Of a stretch of 64,000 bases of DNA, positions 17,873 through 26,434 are shown in pieces. Source of the DNA: Roseibium aggregatum IAM 12614. Its GTDB lineage: Bacteria; Pseudomonadota; Alphaproteobacteria; Rhizobiales; Stappiaceae. The notes below the pieces were generated by a model. The model had not been told where the DNA came from and did not search any database. It saw only the letters and a program-made list of their open reading frames with translations. The stretch spans positions 1 through 64,000 of the forward strand of contig NZ_AAUW01000013.1 of assembly GCF_000168975.1 (NCBI RefSeq), in the 5' to 3' direction. Within the stretch, counting starts at the first letter, position 1; each line of letters opens with the position of its first letter. The position numbers were made by a program, and so were the translations under genes.

Positions 17873-18223
17873 AACAATATTTGTGAGACTATCTCCGAAA
17901 CAGCGAATACATTAAATGAAATCTTAAAACCACAAAGAAAATATATTTGTATTTTTTTATATATTATTTGTGCTTTGAATCTAAGGCTCTGTATATGGTC
18001 TTAGCGCACAGCGCTCTCATAATCTATGCTTTGAAAGACAACTCCGACTTAGGGGTCACCAGTTTCCAAACAAAGTCATCATGTGAGACGAGGCACGGCC
18101 GAGCTAAGATCGCTCAAGGCCGGATATAAGGCTGCGCGCAGGGTATGCAGCCGAAGCAAGTTGCATAAAACAAGTCTGGGCGCGCAGGCAAAAGGCGCCT
18201 GCGCCGGCAATGTGTCGGTGGCC
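17873..18223. other. Right end of the island and junction with core DNA
   Basis: Very AT-rich to about 18050, with a T-rich stretch at 17940-17970. The sequence then meets the 10-bp copy of the tRNA end at 18052-18061 and becomes GC-rich. No gene was seen. Confidence 0.5.
18052..18061 (+). repeat. attR-like copy of the tRNA-Arg 3' end
   Basis: GGGGTCACCA is identical to the last ten bases of tRNA-Arg (14750-14759) and lies at the exact composition change between AT-rich island and GC-rich chromosome. Confidence 0.6.
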
Positions 18224-18370
18224 TTACGGCGTGACCGGTGTGTGCAGCGTCGTGACCGGAACGCCGGAGGCGACGGAACTGTCGGTCAGGGCGTGGCTCG
18301 GGTTGGTGGCCTTTGTGGCGGCGACGCCGGCGAGGATCATGGCGACGATGGCGATGCTCCAGAATTTCAT
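18224..18370 (-). CDS. Small exported protein of 48 residues
   Basis: Frame of 48 codons from ATG at 18370, with GAGGGAGAAG six bases upstream, a very good ribosome site. The N-terminus (MKFWSIAIVAMILAGVAAT) is a signal peptide or membrane anchor. The rest is a short Thr/Val/Pro-rich tail with no domain I recognise. It sits alone at the core side of the island junction, 334 bases downstream of the FadR-type regulator gene on the same strand. A TATAAT on the minus strand (18559-18564) with a poor -35 could be its own promoter. Confidence 0.6.
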   Translation of the reverse strand: MKFWSIAIVAMILAGVAATKATNPSHALTDSSVASGVPVTTLHTPVTP

Positions 18371-18704
18371 GGCACTTCTCCCTCAAGTGAAGACCGCCCC
18401 TGCCAATGCAGATGCGGCTTCTGTTCGGATCTCTGCACCGGGCCAGATGGGACAGGGTGCACAAAAGCCGAGCTTTTCGAAGAGCGGTGGATCCGGCGAC
18501 TGTCTCGGCAGACGCGGGAGGAAAATCCGCCACGATTCGAACTTCGACTTTCGTCTATATTATACTTTAGGATGAGATCAGGCAATGCCGTAGAGTTACC
18601 TATGCCTTAATGCGCTGACAAACCGGAGTTTTCGGCCCGTTTTCCACCCGAAACAGCCCTTCCGAGTCGCTCCGGAAAGAACAGATAAGGCGTGAGAGGC
18701 GGCG
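18371..18704. other. Intergenic region between regulator gene and small exported protein
   Basis: 334 bases with no supported gene. The minus strand has TATAAT at 18564-18559 about 190 bases before the 48-residue ORF. An inverted repeat containing AAGCTCGGCTTT (near 18470-18482) could fold in the leader. No T-run terminator after the regulator gene was recognised. Confidence 0.4.
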
Positions 18705-19436
18705 CTAGGCGCTGCGCGGCTTGCGCCTTTGCGCTGCCAGTTCCCGCGTATAGGCCGACAGGGCGTCCAGATGCTGCGCGGCCCCGGCGCTGTCCCGCGC
18801 TGCCAGCGCATCGGCCAGGGCCTGATGCAGGTCGGCGATCCGCTCGCGGTCGCGCAGACGGTAGACCAGCATGTTCATCAGCGGCTGCATGGCTTCGAAA
18901 GCGGCCGACAACTGGAAAATCAGGATCGGGTTGTCCGTTGCCCTTGCTATCGCCGAATGAAACGCAACATCCGACGCGCAGAAATCCTCGTCGCTCGTAT
19001 CCCGGTCTCTCTGCCGGGAAATCTCGCGGGCAAGCTCGGCAAGCTGTTCGTCGGTGCGTTTTTCCACCGCCAGCGGCAGGGCGGCAGCTTCCAGCGCGAA
19101 GCGGGCCTCGATGGCATCTTCCAGCGGAATGTCATTCATGCCGATCAGAAGGCGCGTGGTCGTCATCAGGTTGTCCTGCGCCTCGGCCCAGGTCATCCGA
19201 TTGACGAAAGCCCCGCCGGAAGACCCACGCTCGCTGCGGATCAGGTTCTGGGCGGCAAGCCGTTTCAGCGCCTCGCGCACCGTAGAGCGTGACACGCCGA
19301 AGCGTTCCGCCAGGTCTGCTTCGCTTGGCAGGCGCTCCTCGCCGGCAAGCCGGCCTTCCAGAATGGCATTGCGGATGGCATTGGCGATCTGGACCGAAAG
19401 GCCCTCTTTTTGAATCGTGTTGAATTCAATCGCCAA
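18705..19436 (-). CDS. FadR-family (GntR) transcriptional regulator
   Basis: A 243-residue regulator. The N-terminal winged helix-turn-helix (GEERLPSEADLAERFGVSRS, then TVREALKRL, residues 31-60) and the C-terminal all-helical FCD ligand-binding domain (with conserved His and Asp/Asn positions, for example DVAFHSAIA) identify the FadR subgroup of GntR proteins. It is divergent from the DUF2182-DUF1326-acuI genes, with a 150-base gap holding inverted repeats, so it probably controls that operon and itself. The ligand cannot be told. Carboxylates are usual for the subgroup. Confidence 0.9.
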   Translation of the reverse strand: MAIEFNTIQKEGLSVQIANAIRNAILEGRLAGEERLPSEADLAERFGVSRSTVREALKRLAAQNLIRSERGSSGGAFVNRMTWAEAQDNLMTTTRLLIGMNDIPLEDAIEARFALEAAALPLAVEKRTDEQLAELAREISRQRDRDTSDEDFCASDVAFHSAIARATDNPILIFQLSAAFEAMQPLMNMLVYRLRDRERIADLHQALADALAARDSAGAAQHLDALSAYTRELAAQRRKPRSA

Positions 19437-19493
19437 CAGAACCTCCGCATTTTCGCCTGAACCCCGCCAAACCTAAAGAGGCTGCCCGGCACG

Positions 19494-19535
19494 GTCAAAC
19501 AAATTGTTTAAATGTCTGACAATTAAATGTTTGAC
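19494..19535. promoter_or_regulatory. Candidate FadR-type operator, nested inverted repeats
   Basis: GTCAAAC (19494-19500) and GTTTGAC (19529-19535) form an inverted repeat. Inside are AATTGT/ACAATT (19502-19507 and 19519-19524) and the palindrome TGTCTGACA (19513-19521). The cluster lies between the divergent regulator gene and the DUF2182 gene, where a FadR-family dimer would be expected to bind. Confidence 0.5.
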
Positions 19536-19586
19536 TTTTGTGAACCTCCCCCGCAGCCTAGGCAAAAATCAAACCGGGAGGATCGG

Positions 19587-20390
19587 GTGGACACCGTGGC
19601 ACGGCTCATGCCTGGCAGCAGAATGCTCTGGCTGACCTTTTACGCCGCCATCCTGGCGGCCTGGGCCGTGCTGTTCGCCATGCAGGCAGACGGCTTGCGG
19701 GAAACGGCAGGCTGGCAGCTTGCTGGACAGCCGCTGGAGGCGTTCCTGTCGCTGTGCTCGGCAACGGCCGCAAATGCCGGCTTCGGGGCCGCCGTCCTGA
19801 TGTGGGCCCTGATGGCCCTGGCGATGATGGCGCCAACGGCCTTTCCCGCCTTTCGCACTTATGCGCAACTGACGCAGACGGCCGCTGCCGGCAGCCTGCC
19901 GCTGGCCGCACTGGTGGGCGGCTATCTGGCTGTCTGGCTCGGCTTTTCGGGTCTGGCCGGGTCTCTGCAGGTCTGGCTGGCGGGGCAGACCCTGCTCGAT
20001 CCATTCGGCAAATCCGTGTCCAATTCCTTGAACGCGGCCCTGCTACTGCTGGCGGGGACTTACCAGTTCAGCCGGCTCAAGCAGGCCTGCCTCAGTTCCT
20101 GCCGGAACCCGCTGACCTTCTTCTTCAGCCATTGGCAGCCGGGGGCCCGGGGCGGGCTTTCGCTTGGCCTCAGGCTTGGTGCTGTCTGCCTTGGCTGCTG
20201 CTGGGCCTTGATGCTGCTTGCCTTTGTTGCCGGCACCATGAACCTCGCCTTCATGGGGCTCGCCATGGTGCTGATGACGCTGGAAAAACTTCCCGACATC
20301 GGTGCGAAACTAACCGCACCACTCGGCGTTTTCCTCATTCTGGCCGGACTGGTTGTTCTGGTTCTGCCGCTATTGCCAATAACCATATAG
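19587..20390 (+). CDS. DUF2182 family multi-pass membrane protein
   Basis: A 267-residue membrane protein with about six hydrophobic helices and the family signature around MWALMALAMMAPTAFPAFRT. I chose the GTG at 19587, five bases after GGGAGG. The frame reaching back to 19527 adds 20 charged residues before the first helix and would overlap the proposed operator. Proteins of this family are annotated as predicted metal-binding membrane proteins and occur next to DUF1326 genes, as here (10-base gap). Function is unproven. Confidence 0.82.
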   Translation: MDTVARLMPGSRMLWLTFYAAILAAWAVLFAMQADGLRETAGWQLAGQPLEAFLSLCSATAANAGFGAAVLMWALMALAMMAPTAFPAFRTYAQLTQTAAAGSLPLAALVGGYLAVWLGFSGLAGSLQVWLAGQTLLDPFGKSVSNSLNAALLLLAGTYQFSRLKQACLSSCRNPLTFFFSHWQPGARGGLSLGLRLGAVCLGCCWALMLLAFVAGTMNLAFMGLAMVLMTLEKLPDIGAKLTAPLGVFLILAGLVVLVLPLLPITI

Positions 20391-20400
20391 GGAGAAAACC

Positions 20401-21027
20401 ATGACCGGCTGGTCCATCCGCGGGGAGCTGATCCTCAATTGCAACTGCACCGTCTTCTGCCCCTGCGTGGTGTCGCTCGGCAAACACCCGCCCACCGAGG
20501 GTTACTGCCAGGCCTGGGCGGGCGTGCGCATTGACGAAGGCCACTATGAAGGCGAGGACCTCTCCGGGCTCAATGTCGGCCTGGTTCTGGAAATTCCCGG
20601 CCTGATGGCCCGCGGCAACTGGAAGGCGGCCGCCTATATCGACGAGCGCGCCAGCGAAGCGGCCTATGACGGGTTGATCAAGATCTTCTCCGGCCAGGCC
20701 AAGGGCACCACCGGCCTGTTCCGGGTTCTGGTCAGCGAGTTTCTGGGCGCCGAACGCGCTCCGGTCTCCTACACCAACGAAGGCAAGAAACGCCGTCTAA
20801 TCGTCGGCAAGGCGATCAAGGGCGAGGTGGAGCCGGTACGCGGCGCCAATCCGGACGAGGATATCGTCGTCAGGAACACCGAATACTGGATGGGATCGGA
20901 CATAACGGTCGCCACCGCCAACCAGGGGCGCGTGCGCGCTTATGGCCGGGTCTGGGATTTTGACGGCAGAAGTGCTGAAATCTGCCAGATCGACTGGTCC
21001 GGCCCGGCCGCGGAAGCCGCTGCCTGA
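20401..21027 (+). CDS. DUF1326 domain protein with Cys cluster
   Basis: A 208-residue cytoplasmic protein. The N-terminal NCNCTVFCPC cluster places cysteines at 14, 16, 20 and 22, a likely metal site. The remainder is the DUF1326 fold (GNWKAAAYIDERASEAAYDG, GQAKGTTGLFRVLV). The ribosome site GGGAGAA is directly upstream. It lies between the DUF2182 membrane protein and the acuI-like oxidoreductase on the same strand, with 10 and 25 base gaps, so the three probably form one operon. The biochemical role of DUF1326/DUF2182 pairs is unknown to me. Confidence 0.85.
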   Translation: MTGWSIRGELILNCNCTVFCPCVVSLGKHPPTEGYCQAWAGVRIDEGHYEGEDLSGLNVGLVLEIPGLMARGNWKAAAYIDERASEAAYDGLIKIFSGQAKGTTGLFRVLVSEFLGAERAPVSYTNEGKKRRLIVGKAIKGEVEPVRGANPDEDIVVRNTEYWMGSDITVATANQGRVRAYGRVWDFDGRSAEICQIDWSGPAAEAAA

Positions 21028-21052
21028 AACCGCAGAGAAAAGGGAACAGCTC

Positions 21053-22045
21053 ATGACCTTCAAGGCACTGATTGTCGACAAGGACGAAGACGGCAAAACC
21101 CACGCCTCGATTGAGAACATCGACGTAAGCCGGCTGCCGGAAGCCGATGTCACCGTTGCCGTGGAATATTCCACGCTCAACTACAAGGACGGCCTGTGCC
21201 TTGGCCCGGGGGGCGGCCTGGTCAGAAACTATCCGCATGTGCCCGGCATCGACTTTGCCGGCACGGTCGAGGAAAGCTCCGACGACTGGTACAAACCGGG
21301 CGACAAGGTGGTGCTGACCGGTTGGCGCGTGGGCGAAGCCTGGTGGGGCGGCTATGCCCAGAAGGCACGGGTCAAGGGCGAGTGGCTGGTGCCCCTGCCC
21401 GAAGGTCTGACCACGCGCAACGCCATGGCCATCGGCACGGCAGGCTTCACCGCCATGCTTGCCGTCATGGCGCTGGAGGAGCACGGGCTGAAGCCGGAAA
21501 ACGGTCCTGTGCTGGTCACGGGCGCAGCAGGTGGCGTCGGGTCTGTGGCAACCGCCATTCTGGCCAATCTGGGATATGAGGTTGCCGCTGTCACCGGACG
21601 GGAAAGCACCTGGGATTATTTGAAGTCCCTTGGCGCGGCCCGTGTGGTGCCGCGCGACGATGTTGCCGAAACGATCAAGCGTCCGCTGGAAAGCGAAACA
21701 TGGGCCGGCTGTGTCGATGCTGTCGGCGGCCCGATGCTTGCCCGGGTTCTCGGGCAGATGAAATACGGCGCCTCCGTTGCTGCCGTCGGCCTTGCGGGCG
21801 GCGCCAACCTGCCGGCAACGGTCATCCCGTTCCTGCTGCGCGGTGTCAATCTGCTGGGCATCGACAGCGTCATGAAGCCGTACGGTGGCCGCCCGAAAGC
21901 CTGGGAACGGCTGGCAAAGGACCTGCCAATGGACAAGCTGGAAGCGATGATCCAACCGGCAACGCTTGAAGATCTGCCGGCGCTTGGCGCCGATATTCTG
22001 AAAGGCCAGGTCAAAGGCCGCGTTGTCGTCGACGTAAACGCCTGA
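21053..22045 (+). CDS. acuI: AcuI-like acrylyl-CoA reductase (MDR family)
   Basis: A 330-residue zinc-free medium-chain reductase, family YhdH/AcuI. In DMSP-using marine bacteria AcuI reduces toxic acryloyl-CoA to propionyl-CoA with NADPH. The substrate here is inferred from similarity. Rossmann loop GAAGGVGSVA is near residue 155, preceded by GTAGFTAML. The C-terminal segment (RGVNLLGIDSVMKPYGGRPK) is typical of the group, and no structural-zinc cysteine cluster is present. Start ATG at 21053 follows GGGAACAG. An extension to 20942 overlaps the DUF1326 gene and lacks similarity. Confidence 0.85.
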   Translation: MTFKALIVDKDEDGKTHASIENIDVSRLPEADVTVAVEYSTLNYKDGLCLGPGGGLVRNYPHVPGIDFAGTVEESSDDWYKPGDKVVLTGWRVGEAWWGGYAQKARVKGEWLVPLPEGLTTRNAMAIGTAGFTAMLAVMALEEHGLKPENGPVLVTGAAGGVGSVATAILANLGYEVAAVTGRESTWDYLKSLGAARVVPRDDVAETIKRPLESETWAGCVDAVGGPMLARVLGQMKYGASVAAVGLAGGANLPATVIPFLLRGVNLLGIDSVMKPYGGRPKAWERLAKDLPMDKLEAMIQPATLEDLPALGADILKGQVKGRVVVDVNA

Positions 22046-22190
22046 CACGGCGTCTTGCCCGGGTGGACAGCATGCCTGCCCGGGCAAAGCTCTTCAGATC
22101 GTCTGCCAGGAGCCCCTCAGGCCGCCACTGCTTTTTCCTGCGCCAGCATGAAATCTCGATAGCGAAATGGCTTGGCCTTTGTGCAAGCAC

Positions 22191-23096
22191 TCAGGCTCCG
22201 GAGCGCCCAAACTCCGCTTTCAGGAAATCGATCATCACCCGCACCTTGAGCGGCAGATAGGCCCGACTTGGATAGAGGATCCAGGCGGCGGTCTCGAAAT
22301 TGGCTGGTGCGCAGGCGTAGGCGGGAAAGAGGTCGACCAGCTTGCCCTCCTTCAGATCATTGCCAATCAGCCAGTCGGCCAGCAAGGCCGGGCCAAGCCC
22401 GAGCCTGGCAGCTTCACGCAGCGCAAGTGCGCTTGCGATTGTCGTTCTGCCGGACACGTCCACATCGAAGGGCGCGTCGTCCCCCAGCCTGAACCGCCAG
22501 GCGTTGCGAAAATCCGGGAGGGCAAAACACAGGCAATTGCGCACTGACAGATCGCCGGGCGCTTCCGGGTGACCTTCCCCGGATAGATAGCCGGGCGACG
22601 CGACCACCCGGTAGCGGGTTTGCAGCAGCTTCGTGGAAATGAGATCGCCCTTTGGCGCCGCCGCCAGACGAATTGCAAGGTCCAGGCCTTCGGCCAGAAG
22701 ATCAAGATTGCTGTCGGAGGGAAAAAGCTCGATCGAGATATCCGGATAAAGCTCCTGAAATTTCGGCAGAAGCGGCACGATCCCCTCCAGCACAAAGGCG
22801 ACCGACGCCGTCATGCGCAAGATCCCGCGTGGCTGCCGGCTTCTGGCGGCGATATCCTCGTTCGCGGCCTCGATTTCCTCGACAAGGGGTGCAACCCGCT
22901 GCAGATAGGCTTCTCCCGCCTCTGTCAGCGACAGTTTGCGCGTGCTGCGCTGGAAAAGCCGCTGGCCGAGCTCCCGTTCGACCGAAGACACGGTGCGGGA
23001 AACATTCGAGGCATCGAGATCCAGCGCCCGCGCGGCGGCCGCCAGGCTGCCGAGGTCGCGAACGAGCAGGATTGTCTTGAGTGCTTGCAGGTCCAT
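22191..23096 (-). CDS. LysR family transcriptional regulator
   Basis: A 301-residue LysR-type regulator with N-terminal helix-turn-helix (LGSLAAAARALDLDASNVSR, then TVSSVERELG, residues 15-45) and the periplasmic-binding-type effector domain. The gene is divergent from a flavin reductase gene across 99 bases. An inverted repeat overlaps its own start codon, so autorepression and control of the neighbour are likely. The effector is unknown. LysR proteins next to azoreductases often sense quinones or electrophiles (inference). Confidence 0.92.
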   Translation of the reverse strand: MDLQALKTILLVRDLGSLAAAARALDLDASNVSRTVSSVERELGQRLFQRSTRKLSLTEAGEAYLQRVAPLVEEIEAANEDIAARSRQPRGILRMTASVAFVLEGIVPLLPKFQELYPDISIELFPSDSNLDLLAEGLDLAIRLAAAPKGDLISTKLLQTRYRVVASPGYLSGEGHPEAPGDLSVRNCLCFALPDFRNAWRFRLGDDAPFDVDVSGRTTIASALALREAARLGLGPALLADWLIGNDLKEGKLVDLFPAYACAPANFETAAWILYPSRAYLPLKVRVMIDFLKAEFGRSGA

Positions 23097-23116
23097 TCAT
23101 GCAGAATAAGCATGAA
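23096..23116. promoter_or_regulatory. Inverted repeat overlapping the LysR start codon
   Basis: TTCATGC (23096-23102) and GCATGAA (23110-23116) are perfect 7-base arms separated by seven bases. The left arm includes the first base of the LysR start codon (23094-23096). The T-N11-A pattern of LysR boxes fits inside it. Confidence 0.5.
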
Positions 23117-23195
23117 TATCCTGCAAGCCACAGTATTTTTCGCGCACAATCGCAGAAATAGCCTGCGGACCTCATCCAAATCCGGAGATACCCGC

Positions 23196-23810
23196 ATGAC
23201 ACTGCTTCTGCGCATCAATTCCAGCTCCCGCCAGACCGGCTCGCATTCCACCGCCATTGCCGATCATTTCGAGGAAAGCTACCGCCGCAAACACCCCGAT
23301 TGCCGCGTCATCACGCGCAATGTTGCCGACGGCTCCATCCCGATCATCAGCCAAAGGACCATCGAAGGCTTCTATACCGAGCCCCAATGCATGACGGCGG
23401 ACCTGAAGCAGGCAACGGCGCTCTCCGATGCGTTGATCGCAGAACTCCAGGAAGCCGACACCCTGCTGATTGCCGCACCGATCTACAATTTCTCGGTTCC
23501 GGCGGCCCTCAAGGCCTGGATCGACCAGATCGTTCGCGTCGGACACACGTTTTCCTATGACGGCACCAGTTTTCAGGGCCTTGCAAGAACCCCGCGCGCC
23601 GTGGTGATCTCCGCCTATGGCGCTGAAGGCTATCTCGATGGCGAGCCCTTTGCCGCCGCCAATTTCGTGCAGCCTTACCTCAAGTTCCTGTTGTCGTTCC
23701 TGGGCGTTGAAGATATCCGCTTCATCGCCGTTCAGGGCACTATTGCCGATCCTGAAAAGGTCTCGGCCAGTCTTCAGGCCGCCCGGCAGGCGTGCGACCT
23801 GGCCGCCTGA
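23196..23810 (+). CDS. FMN-dependent NADH azoreductase / quinone reductase
   Basis: A 204-residue flavodoxin-fold reductase of the AzoR family, expected to reduce quinones and azo compounds with two electrons from NAD(P)H, which limits radical formation. The FMN phosphate loop NSSSRQTGSHS is at the N-terminus, the APIYNFSVPAALKAWIDQIV helix (about residues 97-116) is the strong family signature, and the SAYGAEGY loop completes the flavin site. ATG at 23196 follows GGAG (23183-23186). The frame upstream to 22620 runs antisense through the LysR gene and is not coding. It is divergent from that regulator. Confidence 0.88.
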   Translation: MTLLLRINSSSRQTGSHSTAIADHFEESYRRKHPDCRVITRNVADGSIPIISQRTIEGFYTEPQCMTADLKQATALSDALIAELQEADTLLIAAPIYNFSVPAALKAWIDQIVRVGHTFSYDGTSFQGLARTPRAVVISAYGAEGYLDGEPFAAANFVQPYLKFLLSFLGVEDIRFIAVQGTIADPEKVSASLQAARQACDLAA

Positions 23811-24094
23811 TCCGCCTTGCGCTCCCGCAACTCATCTCCGCGGCGTCTCAATTGGTCGCGGAGATCGCCCGCCAAAACGCGGCTCAAACCGCTAAAAAGG
23901 CGCGGAAACCGGTTGCATTCGGGGGAAAGCTCCCATATAAGCGCCCGGTCCAGAGTCGTCCGGCTCGTCGTGGACTGGATTTCTGTGTTCTTGCGCAGAC
24001 CGTTTTCGACAACCAAGGGCATGCCGTGTCGGCTCTGAATGCACCAACAAAAGAGTATCCGTTCTGAACGGATGCACCAAGGAAAGGATGCAAA

Positions 24095-24292
24095 ATGCCC
24101 AAGCTGAAGACGAAGTCCGGCGCCAAGAAGCGCTTCAAATTGACTGCGACCGGCAAGGTGAAGGCCGCGCAGGCCGGCAAGCGCCATGGCATGATCAAGC
24201 GCACGAACAAGTTCATCCGCGACGCCCGTGGTACCACCACGCTGAGCGACCAGGATGCAAAGATCGTGAAGCAGTTCCTGCCCTACGCGTAA
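24095..24292 (+). CDS. rpmI: 50S ribosomal protein L35
   Basis: A 65-residue, very basic protein with the L35 signature [20 protein letters not shown] and [15 protein letters not shown]. Start ATG follows GGAAAGGA. It is paired with rplT 26 bases downstream, as in most bacteria. infC, often upstream, is not in this window. The 284-base leader may carry L20-type autoregulation and shows a weak hairpin around 23945-23980, but I cannot identify a known leader structure. Confidence 0.98.
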   Translation: MPKLKTKSGAKKRFKLTATGKVKAAQAGKRHGMIKRTNKFIRDARGTTTLSDQDAKIVKQFLPYA

Positions 24293-24318
24293 AGCCAGCC
24301 CCGAAGGAGATCACCTAA

Positions 24319-24678
24319 ATGTCACGCGTCAAACGGGGCGTTACCGCCCACGCTCGTCACAAGAAAGTTCTTAAGGCCGCAAAAGGTTATTACGGCCGCC
24401 GCAAGAACACCATCCGCGTTGCGAAGCAGGCTGTCGAAAAGGCAGCTCAATACGCTTACCGCGACCGCAAGGCCAAGAAGCGCAACTTCCGTTCGCTCTG
24501 GATCCAGCGCATCAACGCGGCAACCCGCCAGCACGGCATGACCTATGGCCGCTTCATCGACGGTCTGAACAAGGCCGGCATCGAAGTCGACCGCAAGGTT
24601 CTGTCCGATCTCGCCATCAACCAGCCGGATGCCTTCAAGGCCCTGGTTGATCAGGCACAGGGCGCTCTGGCCGCTTAA
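24319..24678 (+). CDS. rplT: 50S ribosomal protein L20
   Basis: A 119-residue protein with N-terminal [20 protein letters not shown] and the long helical arm characteristic of L20, which binds 23S rRNA early in 50S assembly and can repress its own operon. Length matches the family. The ribosome site AGGAG is directly upstream. A terminator closes the rpmI-rplT unit. pheS, often next, is absent. Confidence 0.98.
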   Translation: MSRVKRGVTAHARHKKVLKAAKGYYGRRKNTIRVAKQAVEKAAQYAYRDRKAKKRNFRSLWIQRINAATRQHGMTYGRFIDGLNKAGIEVDRKVLSDLAINQPDAFKALVDQAQGALAA

Positions 24679-24702
24679 GGCAGAGGTCCCGATCCGATCT
24701 GA

Positions 24703-24734
24703 AAAACGCGGTTCTTTCGAGCCGCGTTTTTTGT
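24703..24734 (+). terminator. Terminator of the rpmI-rplT operon
   Basis: AAACGCGG and CCGCGTTT arms with a ten-base loop, followed by a T-run, 25 bases past the rplT stop. Confidence 0.9.
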
Positions 24735-24891
24735 TTGCCGGCAGCAAACAGGCGAAGCTGGCAATTCAGAGCTGCAAAATCAGGCCTTTCTCTTTTTTAT
24801 TGCAAACGCCGGAACTTGAAGCCTACCCTTTCCCTTCCGGCAGAGCTGCCCTTTCGTCAGCCTTGCGGAACAAAAAAGGAGGGTTGGTTCC

Positions 24892-26322
24892 ATGCAGTTT
24901 GTCGAGGCGTTCTTCGCCCTTATCGGCGACCTGACATGGGGGTGGGCACTTATCCCATTTCTCGTTGTCATTGGCGTCTTTTTCACGGTCGTTACCGGTT
25001 TCGTGCAACTCCGTTTCTTCTTGCGGATGTTCCGGGTTCTGTCTTCCAAGAACCAGTCCGGCGACCCCAACGCGATCTCTGCCCGCGAAGCACTGCTTCT
25101 GTCTGTCGGCGGCCGGGTGGGCGGCGGCAACATTGCCGGGGTTGCGGTAGCCATCACCCTTGGCGGGCCAGGGGCGGTCTTCTGGATGTGGGCCGTTGCT
25201 CTGGTTGGCATGGCGACCAGCCTGATCGAATGTTCTCTCGCCCAGCTTTACAAGCGCTCCACCGGTGACGGCACCTATCGCGGCGGACCGGCCCGCACCA
25301 TCATTCACGGCCTTGGCGCGGACTACCGCTGGCTCGCGGTGCTCTACGCCCTCTGCCTGATGGCCTCCTTTGCGTTCGGCTTCAACGCCTTTCAGGGCAA
25401 CACGGTGGCAGGCGCGGCGGAAGAAAGCCTCGGCATCGGCCGTCTTTGGACCGGCATCGGCCTGACGCTGCTGACCGGCCTGATCGTCTTCGGCGGCATT
25501 CACCGCATTGCCAAGGCAGCGGATATCATCGTGCCGATCATGGCCGTCGGTTATATCGGCATGGCGCTGCTGGTCATCCTGCTCAACATCACCGAAGTGC
25601 CGGCTGTCATCTCGACAATCGTCATGAACGCCTTCGGGCTGGAAGAAGTGGTTGGCGGGGGCATGGGCGCTGCGCTTGCGCAAGGGCTGCGGCGCGGGCT
25701 CTTCTCCAACGAGGCCGGCCTCGGCTCGGCGCCCAACGTGGCTGCGACGGCGGAAGTCCGCCATCCGATCAGCCAGGGCATCACCCAGTCGTTCTCGGTC
25801 TTCATCGATACGATGATCATCTGCACCTGCACGGCGCTGATCATCCTGCTTGGCGATGTCTATGTGCCGGGTGCTGAAGGCGTTGACGGCGTGGTTCTGA
25901 CCCAGCAGTCGCTTGCCTCCCACCTTGGGGACTGGACGAGCTATTTCCTCACCGGCGCGGTGCTTCTCTTCGCCTTCAGCTCCATCATCTACAACTACTA
26001 CCTCGGCGAGAATGCGCTCAGCTCGATGACATCCAGCACCATGGCCCTGCAGGTTCTCAGGGTTGCCGTCATGGGTGTCGTGTTCCTGGGGGCGACGGCG
26101 CCGAATGCAACCTCGGTGTTCTTCTTCTCCGACCCGCTGATGGGTGTTCTGGCCGTGGTCAACCTGCTGGCGCTGATGATGCTGTTCCCGACGGCCAAGC
26201 GGATCCTGGACGACTTCAAGAGCCAGCTCCGTGAAGGCATCGCCCGGCCCGTATTGAACCCGGACAAGTTCGCGGATCTCGATATCGACCGCAGCGCCTG
26301 GACCGGCAAGGCACCGGACTGA
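24892..26322 (+). CDS. AGCS family sodium:alanine/glycine symporter
   Basis: A 476-residue inner-membrane transporter taking up alanine or glycine with sodium. About 11 hydrophobic helices are visible. The signature GGRVGGGNIAGVAVAITLGG is near residues 68-90, followed by SLIECSLAQLYKR, and FSNEAGLGSAPNVAATAEV near 275 is the second conserved block. Start ATG follows GGAGGGTTGG. A strong terminator follows. Exact substrate cannot be told from sequence. Confidence 0.93.
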   Translation: MQFVEAFFALIGDLTWGWALIPFLVVIGVFFTVVTGFVQLRFFLRMFRVLSSKNQSGDPNAISAREALLLSVGGRVGGGNIAGVAVAITLGGPGAVFWMWAVALVGMATSLIECSLAQLYKRSTGDGTYRGGPARTIIHGLGADYRWLAVLYALCLMASFAFGFNAFQGNTVAGAAEESLGIGRLWTGIGLTLLTGLIVFGGIHRIAKAADIIVPIMAVGYIGMALLVILLNITEVPAVISTIVMNAFGLEEVVGGGMGAALAQGLRRGLFSNEAGLGSAPNVAATAEVRHPISQGITQSFSVFIDTMIICTCTALIILLGDVYVPGAEGVDGVVLTQQSLASHLGDWTSYFLTGAVLLFAFSSIIYNYYLGENALSSMTSSTMALQVLRVAVMGVVFLGATAPNATSVFFFSDPLMGVLAVVNLLALMMLFPTAKRILDDFKSQLREGIARPVLNPDKFADLDIDRSAWTGKAPD

Positions 26323-26344
26323 CAGGCAAGGGAAATAATCCATC

Positions 26345-26381
26345 GGGAAGCGCGGCCGGCCGCCGGCCGCGCTTTCCTTTT
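26345..26381 (+). terminator. GC-rich terminator after the AGCS transporter
   Basis: Long self-complementary arms (GGAAGCGCGGCCGG with its complement at 26363-26377) followed by CCTTTT. The stem is nearly perfect over about 14 bases. Confidence 0.85.
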
Positions 26382-26434
26382 GCAGCCGGGTGTGGTCCCC
26401 TGCCTGTGTCGGCACAGCATCTGAAGGCATCAGG

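Larger units (their letters stand above)
14750..18061. mobile_element. AT-rich genomic island integrated at tRNA-Arg
   Basis: Bases 14750-14759, the tRNA 3' end GGGGTCACCA, recur exactly at 18052-18061. GC-rich core sequence resumes directly after. Between them, especially 15500-18050, the DNA is far richer in A and T than the rest of the window and codon use differs. This is the pattern of tRNA-targeted integration with an attL/attR pair. No integrase is visible, so the island is either a remnant or was mobilised in trans. Cargo: a RelA/SpoT-fold protein, a ParB-like protein and a possible RPII-repeat peptide. Confidence 0.7.
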
